From positions 1-23,133 of the IMG/VR virus record IMGVR_UViG_3300032326_000223: DNA of 23,133 nt. The stretch is one strand, 5' to 3'. How positions within the stretch are numbered: the stretch's first letter is position 1; every line of letters starts with the position of its first letter. Positions 13,473-20,884 of the stretch are shown one piece after another. Made by a program: the position numbers and the translations under genes. A model generated the notes under the pieces. The model made no database searches and was not told the DNA's origin. It saw only the letters and a program-made list of their open reading frames with translations. This stretch comes from a virus.

Positions 13473-14201
13473 TCAATGTTTAAGCAAATCATTTATTACT
13501 TTATCGTATAATCTTTGACTATTTGTATTACCAGCTCCAGTAAATCCTCTTTCTTTTTGTAAATATGCAACAACTCTACCTCTCAATGTTCTTTCAACTT
13601 CATTTGATTGTATTACTTTTTTAACGGCTGATTTAATATCATCGTATTCAGGAAATTCGTTTCCATTGGCATCTCTTGCTTCGTTTGTTTTACCTGCTCT
13701 TAAATCTGCTAAATCATCTGAACCAATATCACCATCTTTATCAACATCTAATTTGTGTTGATTTCCAACTAGCTTTTCGTTACGAATACCTAATCTTTGG
13801 TTTACTTCTTCTTCACTCAATTCACTAACACCATAGTATCTACCTATAATATGTCCCATATCTTCGTATAGGTTTTCCATTTGTGAATGTAATGATTTTG
13901 CCTCGTTAGCAATCTTTTCGAATTGAGATGATAGTTTCCCTAGCTCATTCATATTGCGTTTGACTGTGCTCTCGTCAAAGTGATTACCAGCTTCTTTATT
14001 AGCGAACTCACTAGCTGCGTCTGTAATTGCACCTAATGTTTCAGCAATTTGTGCCAAATCATTCTCATGCTTTAACTTTGGTCCAAATGAACCATAAGTA
14101 GAAATGATTTCTAAAAAGTGTCTTCTTGCTTCGTTGCTTAAAGTTTGTTTAGGTGCTTTCTTATCTTCACCTTCACCCATTAATTTCTTTAACTTTATCA
14201 T
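13473..14201 (-). CDS. Candidate internal head protein with EF-hand-like loop and MIKL-type peptide (a)
   Basis: 242 aa from the ATG at 14201, four bases after the start of the preceding stop codon; an in-frame ATG five codons upstream is less likely since this start gives MIKLKKLMGEGE, aligned with its neighbours. Residues about 20-130 are helical (helix bundle, heptad-like). Residues 152-163 (DVDKDGDIGSDD) form a calcium-binding loop of EF-hand/dockerin type with Asp at 1, 3, 5, 7 and an acidic residue at 12. The C-terminal about 60 residues are helical and basic. Function unknown; calcium-dependent assembly or stability is plausible. Confidence 0.65.
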   Translation of the reverse strand: MIKLKKLMGEGEDKKAPKQTLSNEARRHFLEIISTYGSFGPKLKHENDLAQIAETLGAITDAASEFANKEAGNHFDESTVKRNMNELGKLSSQFEKIANEAKSLHSQMENLYEDMGHIIGRYYGVSELSEEEVNQRLGIRNEKLVGNQHKLDVDKDGDIGSDDLADLRAGKTNEARDANGNEFPEYDDIKSAVKKVIQSNEVERTLRGRVVAYLQKERGFTGAGNTNSQRLYDKVINDLLKH

Positions 14202-14202
14202 C

Positions 14203-14427
14203 TTATTTTGCTTCAAATTGTTCTATAAGTTTGATTGCCATATCAATGTGCTTGATTGCTTCTTTGCTATAAGGTGCAATGTTATGCTTAACCTCTTTCA
14301 ATCTATCTAATGATTTTTCACGAGTCATTGCGTGCATTGCTGCTTCTAACAAATCTCTTCTTTCTTGCTCATTAGATTTGGCTTTAATCTTATTAGAAGC
14401 CATATATTGCGTTATATTAAATGCCAT
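14203..14427 (-). CDS. Small helical protein next to prohead protease (gp67/gp68-position)
   Basis: 74 aa, almost wholly helical and charged (NEQERRDLLEAAMHAMTREK, KHIDMAIKLIEQFEAK), not recognised as a family. It follows the protease gene by 7 bp. In T4 small core proteins (gp67, gp68) are encoded beside gene 21 and shape the prohead core, so a core or shape-determining role is a reasonable guess from place and build. No sequence match is claimed. Confidence 0.55.
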   Translation of the reverse strand: MAFNITQYMASNKIKAKSNEQERRDLLEAAMHAMTREKSLDRLKEVKHNIAPYSKEAIKHIDMAIKLIEQFEAK

Positions 14428-14434
14428 ATTTTTA

Positions 14435-15019
14435 TTAGTTTAATTCTTCTATAATTTGTCTCATTAAATCTTGTGATTTACACCACTTTCCACATTCTTC
14501 GATTTCTCTTTTAACACTTTCATTCATAGCAGTTGGAGACATGAATGCACCATGTGTAGATGGATTTGAAACGAAGTCCCATCCGATTAATTCAAAATCT
14601 TCTTGTACCATTACAGTATTCTCTCTCATAGGTTTAACTGAACCCATACCTCTACTACTAATACCCAAACGGATATTGTGTTTGAATAACTCTTTTAAGA
14701 TGTTACCAGATGGGGTTGATAGAACTTCTACTGTACCACATAAGTCTTTACCATCCCACCAAATCTCTTTGATGTTATGTGATACGTTCTTTAAGTTGAT
14801 TACAGTCGATTCTGGATGGTCTAATTCACCTAATGCTCTACGTTCTTGTATTAGGGTTTCGTATTTCTTTGCTTCCCTCTGTAATATGTTAAGAGGATAG
14901 ATACGATGATTTTGATTAGGAGCATCCGCACGTTGCAATACACCTTTAACCAAAAATTTTCCGTTTGCATCTTCCTGTATAGTTCCTTCGAAAAGGTTAT
15001 GCTCTATTAATAATCCCAT
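14435..15019 (-). CDS. Prohead core protease (gp21-like)
   Basis: 194 aa, near the T4 gp21 size (212). Motifs of the T4 prohead protease family (herpesvirus-assemblin-like fold): NQNHRIYPLNIL (about 36-46), ALGELDHPE with catalytic His68, LGISSRGMGSV with the nucleophile Ser (121 or 122), and IGWDFVSNPSTHGAFM (about 145-160). The enzyme sits in the prohead core, cleaves scaffold, capsid and internal proteins after xxE sites (LxE/IxE in T4), then degrades itself. It lies upstream of scaffold and capsid genes, the T4 order, but here seven genes stand between. The five MIKLxxxLxE proteins directly downstream are its obvious candidate substrates. Confidence 0.93.
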   Translation of the reverse strand: MGLLIEHNLFEGTIQEDANGKFLVKGVLQRADAPNQNHRIYPLNILQREAKKYETLIQERRALGELDHPESTVINLKNVSHNIKEIWWDGKDLCGTVEVLSTPSGNILKELFKHNIRLGISSRGMGSVKPMRENTVMVQEDFELIGWDFVSNPSTHGAFMSPTAMNESVKREIEECGKWCKSQDLMRQIIEELN

Positions 15020-15022
15020 ATC

Positions 15023-15895
15023 TTATGCTAGTAAGTAGTAATACTCTTTAAAATGTTTGATTCGGTCAGCCAATCCTATTGTACCACCATTTACTCTTTT
15101 TGTTATTTGTGTAACTACCGCATCGGAAGACCCACCATCAGCTAACTTATGTAATCCGTTTTTAGAGAAGAACCAAGCTGCCGAGAGCAAAGCGTATTTT
15201 GATGCAACCACATCTGGGTTAGCACAAACATCTTCACCGATGGACTTACCGAATGCGGTATAGTTTTCCTTTCCAGTTAATTGAATATATCCACGTCCTC
15301 TGAATTTGTAGCCCTCACGAGTTGCTTCAACTCCATTTCCCATACGTCCACCATATACTCTACTTGCAATCATCTCCGGCTTTCTCTCATATGCCATTGC
15401 TAATTGCACCGTTGGAAAGTATTTCTTAAATATACCCATCAATCCTTTTGCAGAATAGTTTAGGTTTTCTTGTGTTGCTTTGAAACCACCACTTTCATGT
15501 CCACATTGTGCCAAAAAGTGTGCTAATCTTAAAGGAGTGTTTATACCAAACTTCGCTGCCGTATCTGGAATCATAGCGATTACGTGTGCAGGAATATGTC
15601 CTTTTAATTTATCTAATTTTAAACCAGGATAAGATGGTGATGCTGCAACTGTTGGTGCAGGTGCTACAACGGGTGTAGGAGTTGCTACTACTGCCGGTTT
15701 AGGAACTGGAGTTAAACCCATAATCTTATTCCAAGTATTTGGTCCAACAATACCATCTGCTGCCAAACCATTTTTAGTTTGCCAAGCTTTAACCGCATCT
15801 TCCGTTTTTGGTCCGAAATTACCAACTGGGTCTAGTCCCAATTTAACCTGTAATTTCTTTACATCTTCGTTATTATCACCTCTCTTCAATAACAT
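15023..15895 (-). CDS. Endolysin: peptidoglycan-binding domain plus GH19 glycosidase
   Basis: 290 aa from the ATG at 15895, two bases after the preceding TAA; a start ten codons upstream would overlap the previous gene by 28 nt. Residues 1-60 are a PG_binding_1 domain (RGDNNEDVKKLQVKLGL, FGPKTEDAVKAWQ, DGIVGPNTW). Residues about 61-90 are a Pro/Ala/Val-rich linker. Residues about 95-290 are a GH19 chitinase/lysozyme-type domain with HFLAQCGHESGG (catalytic Glu134) and YKFRGRGYIQLTGKENY (about 196-212). It cleaves peptidoglycan glycan strands for lysis. No signal peptide, so release would need a holin or another route. Its place inside the head-assembly operon, next to the protease gene, is unusual. 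Confidence 0.92.
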   Translation of the reverse strand: MLLKRGDNNEDVKKLQVKLGLDPVGNFGPKTEDAVKAWQTKNGLAADGIVGPNTWNKIMGLTPVPKPAVVATPTPVVAPAPTVAASPSYPGLKLDKLKGHIPAHVIAMIPDTAAKFGINTPLRLAHFLAQCGHESGGFKATQENLNYSAKGLMGIFKKYFPTVQLAMAYERKPEMIASRVYGGRMGNGVEATREGYKFRGRGYIQLTGKENYTAFGKSIGEDVCANPDVVASKYALLSAAWFFSKNGLHKLADGGSSDAVVTQITKRVNGGTIGLADRIKHFKEYYYLLA

Positions 15896-15897
15896 AA

Positions 15898-16596
15898 TTA
15901 ATCCCTCTCTTGTTTTGCTTTCCAAGCTGCATCTACTTTATTAAAAAATGCTTTCTTTTCATCATCACTCATAGATGGAATAGATTTACCAGCTTTATCC
16001 ATTACTTTTTGGAAAAACCTTTGGTATTCTGCTTCCTCTTGCATTACCTCTCTTACGATTGATTTTAATGCTTCTCTCTTTAATGATTTTTGCTTACCCA
16101 TAGTTTGTGGTAATCCGTTTGCTACGTTTTCAATATTTTCTTTAACAAATCCTTTAGAAGAATAATTTTTAATTCCTTTTTCTAAATCCACTTTGTTTTT
16201 AAAAATTTCAATATCCCAAAAATCACTTCCATCTTTGTGTTTTTTTACACCATCATGTGAACTGATACTATATTTTGCTTTACCAATACCAGGATTTACT
16301 TTGAATGCTTTTTTGCCTTCGTTTACGGATTCGAATCTAAAGTCCTGATTCTTTTGTGATTCTGCACTTACTACTGCTAATAAACCAACTTTTGATTTAG
16401 GAACTTTTAATTGAGTAATTGCTTTTTGTTTTGCATCATACAAATCTTTTCCATCAATATCAATTTTTTTACCCATAAAGAATGCGATGAACTTTGTTTC
16501 CTCTAATTGTTGTTCTTGAACTTGTGCAGTTCTTGAACCAATTGGTCCACCTAATGCTTGAAGAGTAACGATACCCGATTTTGATAAATGTCTCAT
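15898..16596 (-). CDS. Hypothetical head-operon protein with two small conserved modules
   Basis: 232 aa. Residues about 34-90 contain KFIAFFMGKKIDIDGKDLYD, followed by AKQKAITQLKVPKSKVGLLA and NQDFRF, a module I recall from hypothetical proteins of other T4-like marine phages. Residues about 107-153 (KYSISS, GSDFWDIEIF, KNYSSKGFVKEN) resemble the N-terminal domain of the protein at 12029-12874. The C-terminal part is helical and charged (about 170-232). No catalytic motif. Starts after TAAT and ends 2 nt before the endolysin start. Probably a prohead-core or internal protein; function unknown. Confidence 0.6.
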   Translation of the reverse strand: MRHLSKSGIVTLQALGGPIGSRTAQVQEQQLEETKFIAFFMGKKIDIDGKDLYDAKQKAITQLKVPKSKVGLLAVVSAESQKNQDFRFESVNEGKKAFKVNPGIGKAKYSISSHDGVKKHKDGSDFWDIEIFKNKVDLEKGIKNYSSKGFVKENIENVANGLPQTMGKQKSLKREALKSIVREVMQEEAEYQRFFQKVMDKAGKSIPSMSDDEKKAFFNKVDAAWKAKQERD

Positions 16597-16597
16597 A

Positions 16598-17029
16598 TTA
16601 AAAATCTATAATTGTTCTTGCTATTTTATTTAATCTTTCTTTTATACGAAAGATACTTGTGTTTGTTCTTTTGTAAAAATCTTCGTTCTTTACTCCGTTT
16701 TCCATTTTAAGTTTGTTGTACCAACCTAAAAATCTTTCTACCTCTGCTAATTGGTTTTTGATTTCCCTAACACCTAAATTGATTTTTTGTTCTGGTGAAC
16801 GAGTTTCATCTCTTTTAAGTGCTAACCAACGATTTTCAGCCAATTCATATCCAGTTCCAGATGATTTAGCTTTACGCTCTTTATCAGCCTGTGTATTTCT
16901 GCCAAACGCAAATGGAGTTTGATACCCGTCTACTGAAGCAGTTGTAGTTTCTTCGTTAGTTGGTGTGTTCCTTTCACGAAGTTTTTTACGAACTATTTCT
17001 TTTAATCTATCTCTACTAGATAATTCCAT
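16598..17029 (-). CDS. Hypothetical head-operon protein
   Basis: 143 aa. Begins with an amphipathic basic helix (RDRLKEIVRKKLRERN) somewhat like the leading peptides of the MIKL group but without a clean site. A Thr/Ser-rich linker follows (about 24-60), then a helical C-terminal half (EIKNQLAEVERFLGWYNKLK). The start overlaps the previous gene by 14 nt. Conserved position between the portal and the protease suggests a head-assembly role. Family not recognised. Confidence 0.55.
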   Translation of the reverse strand: MELSSRDRLKEIVRKKLRERNTPTNEETTTASVDGYQTPFAFGRNTQADKERKAKSSGTGYELAENRWLALKRDETRSPEQKINLGVREIKNQLAEVERFLGWYNKLKMENGVKNEDFYKRTNTSIFRIKERLNKIARTIIDF

Positions 17030-17891
17030 TTTGAGTTCCCTTTAATACTTTATCCAACTCATATCCCATAATAACAGATGTAATATGTGTATCTGTAATT
17101 TTAGATGCAGTTTTGATTTTATTCAACTGATTGATTGTTTCGGCTAACTTTATTTTGGTAACTTTATCTTTAATTTCTTTACCAGTTTTAGTTAGTTCTT
17201 TAGTTAAAGTAACAACTTCGTTTGTAATAAACGTTTTAAGATTATCCGTATTAGTAAATGAATTGATATATTCTTTCAATATACCCTTTTGTTTATCATT
17301 TAAGGATTTGTATTTTTTATTGAAGTTCTCCACCAACATTTTGTATGTTAGTAAGCGGATTTCTTTATCTTCTTTTTTAAGAGCTTCGTTGATTTTATCT
17401 ACTGCCTTTAAGTTTGTAGATGGTTTAGATATAAGATGTTCTACGATTGCAAATTTAGTATTTACAAAATCTTTTGGGTCATAAGAATTTTCAGTATTCA
17501 AATTAAATTCAAATATCTTATATACCGAAGCAAGAACTTTATAGTTTGGAACTTGTGATTTTAAGAAATCATCTATTTGATAATTTTCTTTTATTTCTTT
17601 GATAAGATTATACTTTTCTTTAAGTATTTTTTTCTCATCTAATTTTTTACGATTATCAATTACTGCATCAATAAATCTTTCTGCACGATTTTCTGAATTA
17701 TATTTTTCATTTACGATGAATTGATATAATTTTAATTCGTTTGCCAGTTCTGTTTTAGAGTTAAAATACTTCTTTAACAATCCCTCCGCAATACTTTTAC
17801 GATTTGAGAGAATATCAGAGGTTACTTGACGAACCAATAGTTCGAAAAGAAAACCCGTATTTCTAAACTTTGAGTGTTTTATCTGTTTCAT
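17016..17891 (-). CDS. Conserved hypothetical helical protein downstream of portal
   Basis: 291 aa, almost entirely helical and Lys/Glu/Asn-rich. The N-terminus KHSKFRNTGFLFELLVRQVT followed by SDIL is a stretch I associate with a conserved protein next to the portal gene in marine T4-like phages. No enzymatic residues stand out. Coiled-coil potential at about 70-110 and 190-260. First gene of the long head operon (17891 to 11420), with a TATATTTATA motif 17 nt upstream. Perhaps a core or assembly factor; function unknown. Confidence 0.6.
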   Translation of the reverse strand: MKQIKHSKFRNTGFLFELLVRQVTSDILSNRKSIAEGLLKKYFNSKTELANELKLYQFIVNEKYNSENRAERFIDAVIDNRKKLDEKKILKEKYNLIKEIKENYQIDDFLKSQVPNYKVLASVYKIFEFNLNTENSYDPKDFVNTKFAIVEHLISKPSTNLKAVDKINEALKKEDKEIRLLTYKMLVENFNKKYKSLNDKQKGILKEYINSFTNTDNLKTFITNEVVTLTKELTKTGKEIKDKVTKIKLAETINQLNKIKTASKITDTHITSVIMGYELDKVLKGTQNGII

Positions 17892-17908
17892 TTATTCTTT
17901 ATTCCAAA

Positions 17909-17918
17909 TATAAATATA
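17909..17918 (-). promoter_or_regulatory. Candidate late promoter motif TATATTTATA (head operon)
   Basis: Minus-strand TATATTTATA 17 nt upstream of the first head-operon ATG, in the only real gap between portal and that gene. It overlaps an exact Bacteroidetes-type -7 box TATATTTG (17905-17912). Confidence 0.45.
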
Positions 17919-17940
17919 TAATATCTATTTAATAATAATT

Positions 17941-19779
17941 TTATTCGATTATATTTTGCTCATCCATCATACTCTTACCTTCCATTATCACTTTTGCTCC
18001 ACCGGATTTTAGAGATTTTTTGATTGATTTGATGAAACTTTCATTGCTTCTACTTAATTTTCTCAACTCTTTATCGCCAAAAGCATCTCTACCATACATA
18101 TGGTCATCTTTACCCATACGATTTACATCACGCGGTCTACCCGATGCTTTTGCTTCATTTGGTGATTGACCTAACTTTGATTTTAAATCTTGTATAGTTT
18201 TTTCAACATCCAATGGCTCTCCTGTTGGGAACTCTTCTTCTGGTTGTTCTTCTTCAGGTTGTTCTTCACCACCTTGTTGTGGTTGTCCAGCCATCATACC
18301 ACCTTGCTCTTGCTGTCCTTCTGGTTTACCGGTTGTTTCTAAATTAGTTAATACAAATGTATTTTTAGCATCTTTAACTAAACCTTTTTTCATATCTTCA
18401 ACATCATCATCGCTGAAATTGAATACGTTTTTATACATCCAATCTTTTGAGATAAGTTTTAAATCACCCATTGTTCTAGCTAAATCTACTTTGGATGCCC
18501 ACAATTCAATTTTAGATTGTTCGTAGATTGTATATGGGATAGTTAATGATAATTCAAAATCAGCTAATGTTTCATCCTCAATACCTTGTGAGTATAAGTG
18601 AATGATTGCAATCTTTTCTAATTCAGATGTTACTATTCTTTGAACTCTTTCAATTGTTTTAGCAAATCTCATATCCATAGCTGCTAATGTAGCTTTTGAA
18701 TTACCATCTTCTAAAAATCCTAAATGTTGTTTTGGTATTTTTAATGCCGCAAACATTTTATCTTTTAAGTAGTTTATATCATCAATAGGAGCATACTCTA
18801 AACCATCCAAATTTTCAATAGATGTTCCACTATCATTACCACGAACTGGTAGATAGAAATCTTCCATCAAGTTTTGAATGTTATACTTTAAGTTATACTC
18901 ACCCGTATCTGCATTGATAATTGGTGCTTTCTTTGATTTGTTGATAATACGCTGAATGTAATTATCAATCTCATTTGTAGGAATGTTACCCACATCAATT
19001 TTGTAGATACGCTTTTGTGGTGCTCTTGATATACGATGTATAATCATTGCATCTTCCATCAATGTAATTTGTTTCCACAATCTTCTTGCACTTTCTAACA
19101 TAGATTTACCATAAGGTAAAAAGTTAGTATCTGTCAACATACGAAAGTGAGCAATCTCGTAGTTTTCGTATTCTGTTTTTTGTCCAGCTACATAAAGTGA
19201 TTTAGTTGCTAATGGAGTATGAACGAATTTAACTGCTTGCCAATTGTTTGGGTCAAATCCTTCAACACGAGTAATTTCATAAACTGAAAGTGGTTGGATA
19301 CCAACTACACCTAACTCTTCTGCAATCTCAATATGTAAAAAGTGGTCACCATATTTAACCAAACTTCTTACCCAAGGGAATAAATTAAATTCAACATTTA
19401 TAATATCGTAGAATAAGTTTTCTAATATGGATTTTATTTGTTCGTTGTTAGTTCTAACTTCTAATACCTTTCCGTATTCGTTTTTAGATGTAGACTCTTC
19501 TGCGTAAATATCTAATGCAGCACCAATGATTGGGTCAGCATCCATAGCATCATAATCTCTAAAAAGTTCTTGTCGTATTTGTTGGTAAGCAAGATAGTTC
19601 TCATAGGTATTATTCATAGCCGATGAGTGTAATCTCATATATCTATCACGTAGATTGGTAGCAATTGCTTGCGTTTCATCGTAATCAATTACCTTTAACT
19701 TATTCCCCTGCTTTCTTACGATTACCGATGTGGAGAATAGTTTGTTTAACCTACCAAAAAATGATTTATCTGTTGCCAT
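17941..19779 (-). CDS. Portal protein (gp20-like)
   Basis: 612 aa (T4 gp20: 524). Gp20 hallmarks: DPIIGAALDIYAEES (about 82-96), LFPWVRSLVKYGDHFLHIEI (about 133-152), FLPYGKSMLESARRLWKQIT (220-239) and SRAPQKRIYKIDVGNIP (251-267), then DINYLKDKMFAALKIPKQHL (334-353). The dodecameric portal forms the DNA gate at the prohead vertex and binds TerL and the neck. Residues about 485-520 are a Gln/Gly/Glu low-complexity linker followed by a C-terminal extension (about 525-612) absent from T4 gp20. It ends with a basic helix and VIMEGKSM, possibly trimmed or core-interacting. Start ATG lies 92 bp after the previous stop. Confidence 0.93.
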   Translation of the reverse strand: MATDKSFFGRLNKLFSTSVIVRKQGNKLKVIDYDETQAIATNLRDRYMRLHSSAMNNTYENYLAYQQIRQELFRDYDAMDADPIIGAALDIYAEESTSKNEYGKVLEVRTNNEQIKSILENLFYDIINVEFNLFPWVRSLVKYGDHFLHIEIAEELGVVGIQPLSVYEITRVEGFDPNNWQAVKFVHTPLATKSLYVAGQKTEYENYEIAHFRMLTDTNFLPYGKSMLESARRLWKQITLMEDAMIIHRISRAPQKRIYKIDVGNIPTNEIDNYIQRIINKSKKAPIINADTGEYNLKYNIQNLMEDFYLPVRGNDSGTSIENLDGLEYAPIDDINYLKDKMFAALKIPKQHLGFLEDGNSKATLAAMDMRFAKTIERVQRIVTSELEKIAIIHLYSQGIEDETLADFELSLTIPYTIYEQSKIELWASKVDLARTMGDLKLISKDWMYKNVFNFSDDDVEDMKKGLVKDAKNTFVLTNLETTGKPEGQQEQGGMMAGQPQQGGEEQPEEEQPEEEFPTGEPLDVEKTIQDLKSKLGQSPNEAKASGRPRDVNRMGKDDHMYGRDAFGDKELRKLSRSNESFIKSIKKSLKSGGAKVIMEGKSMMDEQNIIE

Positions 19780-19813
19780 TTACTTCCGTTTGTTTAATTA
19801 TATAACCTTTATT

Positions 19814-19883
19814 TTTTACTCATTTTTACCACTTTTAGGTGTTTAGTGGTAATTTATAGTTTTACTCAATTTTACCACTTTCT
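19814..19883 (-). repeat. Direct repeat with inverted arm (two alternative hairpins) before portal
   Basis: A 22-nt direct repeat (TTTTACTCA[T/A]TTTTACCACTTT on the plus strand) occurs at 19814-19835 and 19860-19881, with one mismatch. Between them 19845-19852 (AGTGGTAA) is complementary to TTACCACT in either copy (19826-19833 or 19872-19879). Two mutually exclusive 8-bp hairpins are therefore possible in the mRNA. One includes the stop codon of the upstream gene. No T run follows, so this is not a standard terminator. Confidence 0.6.
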
Positions 19884-20849
19884 ACAAGACCAATATCTTG
19901 CTTTGTGTCTTGGACCAGGTTGGTCACAATTATGTCTAGCTCTAAAAGACCTTCTTGCATCAGGATTAGATTTTCTTATTCTCATTGTTTTTTCACCTTT
20001 AGATGCTGCGGATGTACCACCATGTCCAAAGTTTACTTTAACAACATTACCTGCTGGATTTTTAACATATACTTTGAATTTTTTAACATCACCTCTCATT
20101 GGTTTTCCTAATTGAACATTTCTTCCCTGATATTCAGCTTCAAATACACAATTGCAATTTTCCTCATCTAATGTATTTCTGTATGCTTTTAGGAACTGAA
20201 TAAAATCTTGTATATCTTCTCTATCAACATCCAACTCATCGTAATCATCATCTACCTCATTTACAGGTACACAATTTGGAACTTGCTTTCCACCTTTATC
20301 TTTCATTCCTACTTGCTTATATCCATCCCAACAAGCTTCACATAATGCATTAGCTTCTCCTTCGTTACAAGTCTTCCAACCACCGCCTTTTGATTTATAG
20401 TTCTTTGCAGCCCAACCATTTGCGTATGCAGATGGATAAACATCAAACTTTGATTTAGCTGCCGATTTAGATGCAGACCACTTTGCCGGGTCAGTTGGAC
20501 AATTCTTTTCTAAAAAAAGATTTAATTTTTCGTAGATATTCATACTTTCTTTTTTTGGTTTTGTAGAAACATATATTGGCGTTTTACCCTGCCCACTACT
20601 ACTTTTACCACCTCTATCTGCATCATTTTGTGCTGCTCTTTTTCTACGAGTTGCACTTTCTTTTTCTTTTTTGCTCATTCCGGCAGCTTTTGATGCTGGA
20701 ACACATTTTGCATATCCCTTCTTTTCGCCGGAAGTACCACATGGTGGGTGTTTTCCATCAACTTTCTTGCCGATGTTTACCCATTTTTCCTTAAACCACT
20801 TGCGTAAATCTTCTTTTACTATATTACGCAATTTAATATTACCATTCAT
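19872..20849 (-). CDS. Cys-containing multi-module protein between TerL and portal
   Basis: 325 aa from the ATG at 20849 (an upstream TTG is less likely). Module 1 (about 1-75): IKLRNIVKED leader, then KWVNIGKKVDGKHPPCG, AKCVPASKAAGMSKKE and a basic tail, similar to a domain seen in phage and large-virus proteins (perhaps DUF5872). Module 2 (about 101-195): MNIYEKLNLFLEK, CPTDPAKWSASKSAAK and FDVYPSAYANGWAAKNYKSK, plus a Cys cluster (C161, C170, C173, C193). Module 3 (about 230-325): FKVYVKNPAGNVVKVNFG and RARHNCDQPGPRHKARYWSC, familiar from marine T4-like phages. Zinc or DNA binding is plausible. The internal Met103 starts a leader-like peptide, as if two genes had fused. Function unknown; probably head assembly. 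Confidence 0.65.
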   Translation of the reverse strand: MNGNIKLRNIVKEDLRKWFKEKWVNIGKKVDGKHPPCGTSGEKKGYAKCVPASKAAGMSKKEKESATRRKRAAQNDADRGGKSSSGQGKTPIYVSTKPKKESMNIYEKLNLFLEKNCPTDPAKWSASKSAAKSKFDVYPSAYANGWAAKNYKSKGGGWKTCNEGEANALCEACWDGYKQVGMKDKGGKQVPNCVPVNEVDDDYDELDVDREDIQDFIQFLKAYRNTLDEENCNCVFEAEYQGRNVQLGKPMRGDVKKFKVYVKNPAGNVVKVNFGHGGTSAASKGEKTMRIRKSNPDARRSFRARHNCDQPGPRHKARYWSCRKW

Positions 20850-20857
20850 ATACAATA

Positions 20858-20867
20858 TATAAATATA
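20858..20867 (-). promoter_or_regulatory. Candidate late promoter motif TATATTTATA (upstream of multi-module gene)
   Basis: Minus-strand TATATTTATA only 8 nt upstream of the ATG at 20849. If it is a -10 box the transcript would be almost leaderless, which weakens the promoter reading at this site. Confidence 0.35.
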
Positions 20868-20884
20868 ACAAAATTGAGTTTAAC

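Noticed and set aside
14900-16000. Endolysin start ten codons upstream (15925)
   Set aside because: It would overlap the preceding gene by 28 nt, while the ATG at 15895 lies directly after that gene's TAA and begins the PG-binding domain properly.
4180-20867. TATAAATA read on the plus strand as T4-type late promoters
   Set aside because: Plus-strand promoters would point away from every gene; the motif is kept only as a minus-strand candidate with the orientation ambiguity stated.
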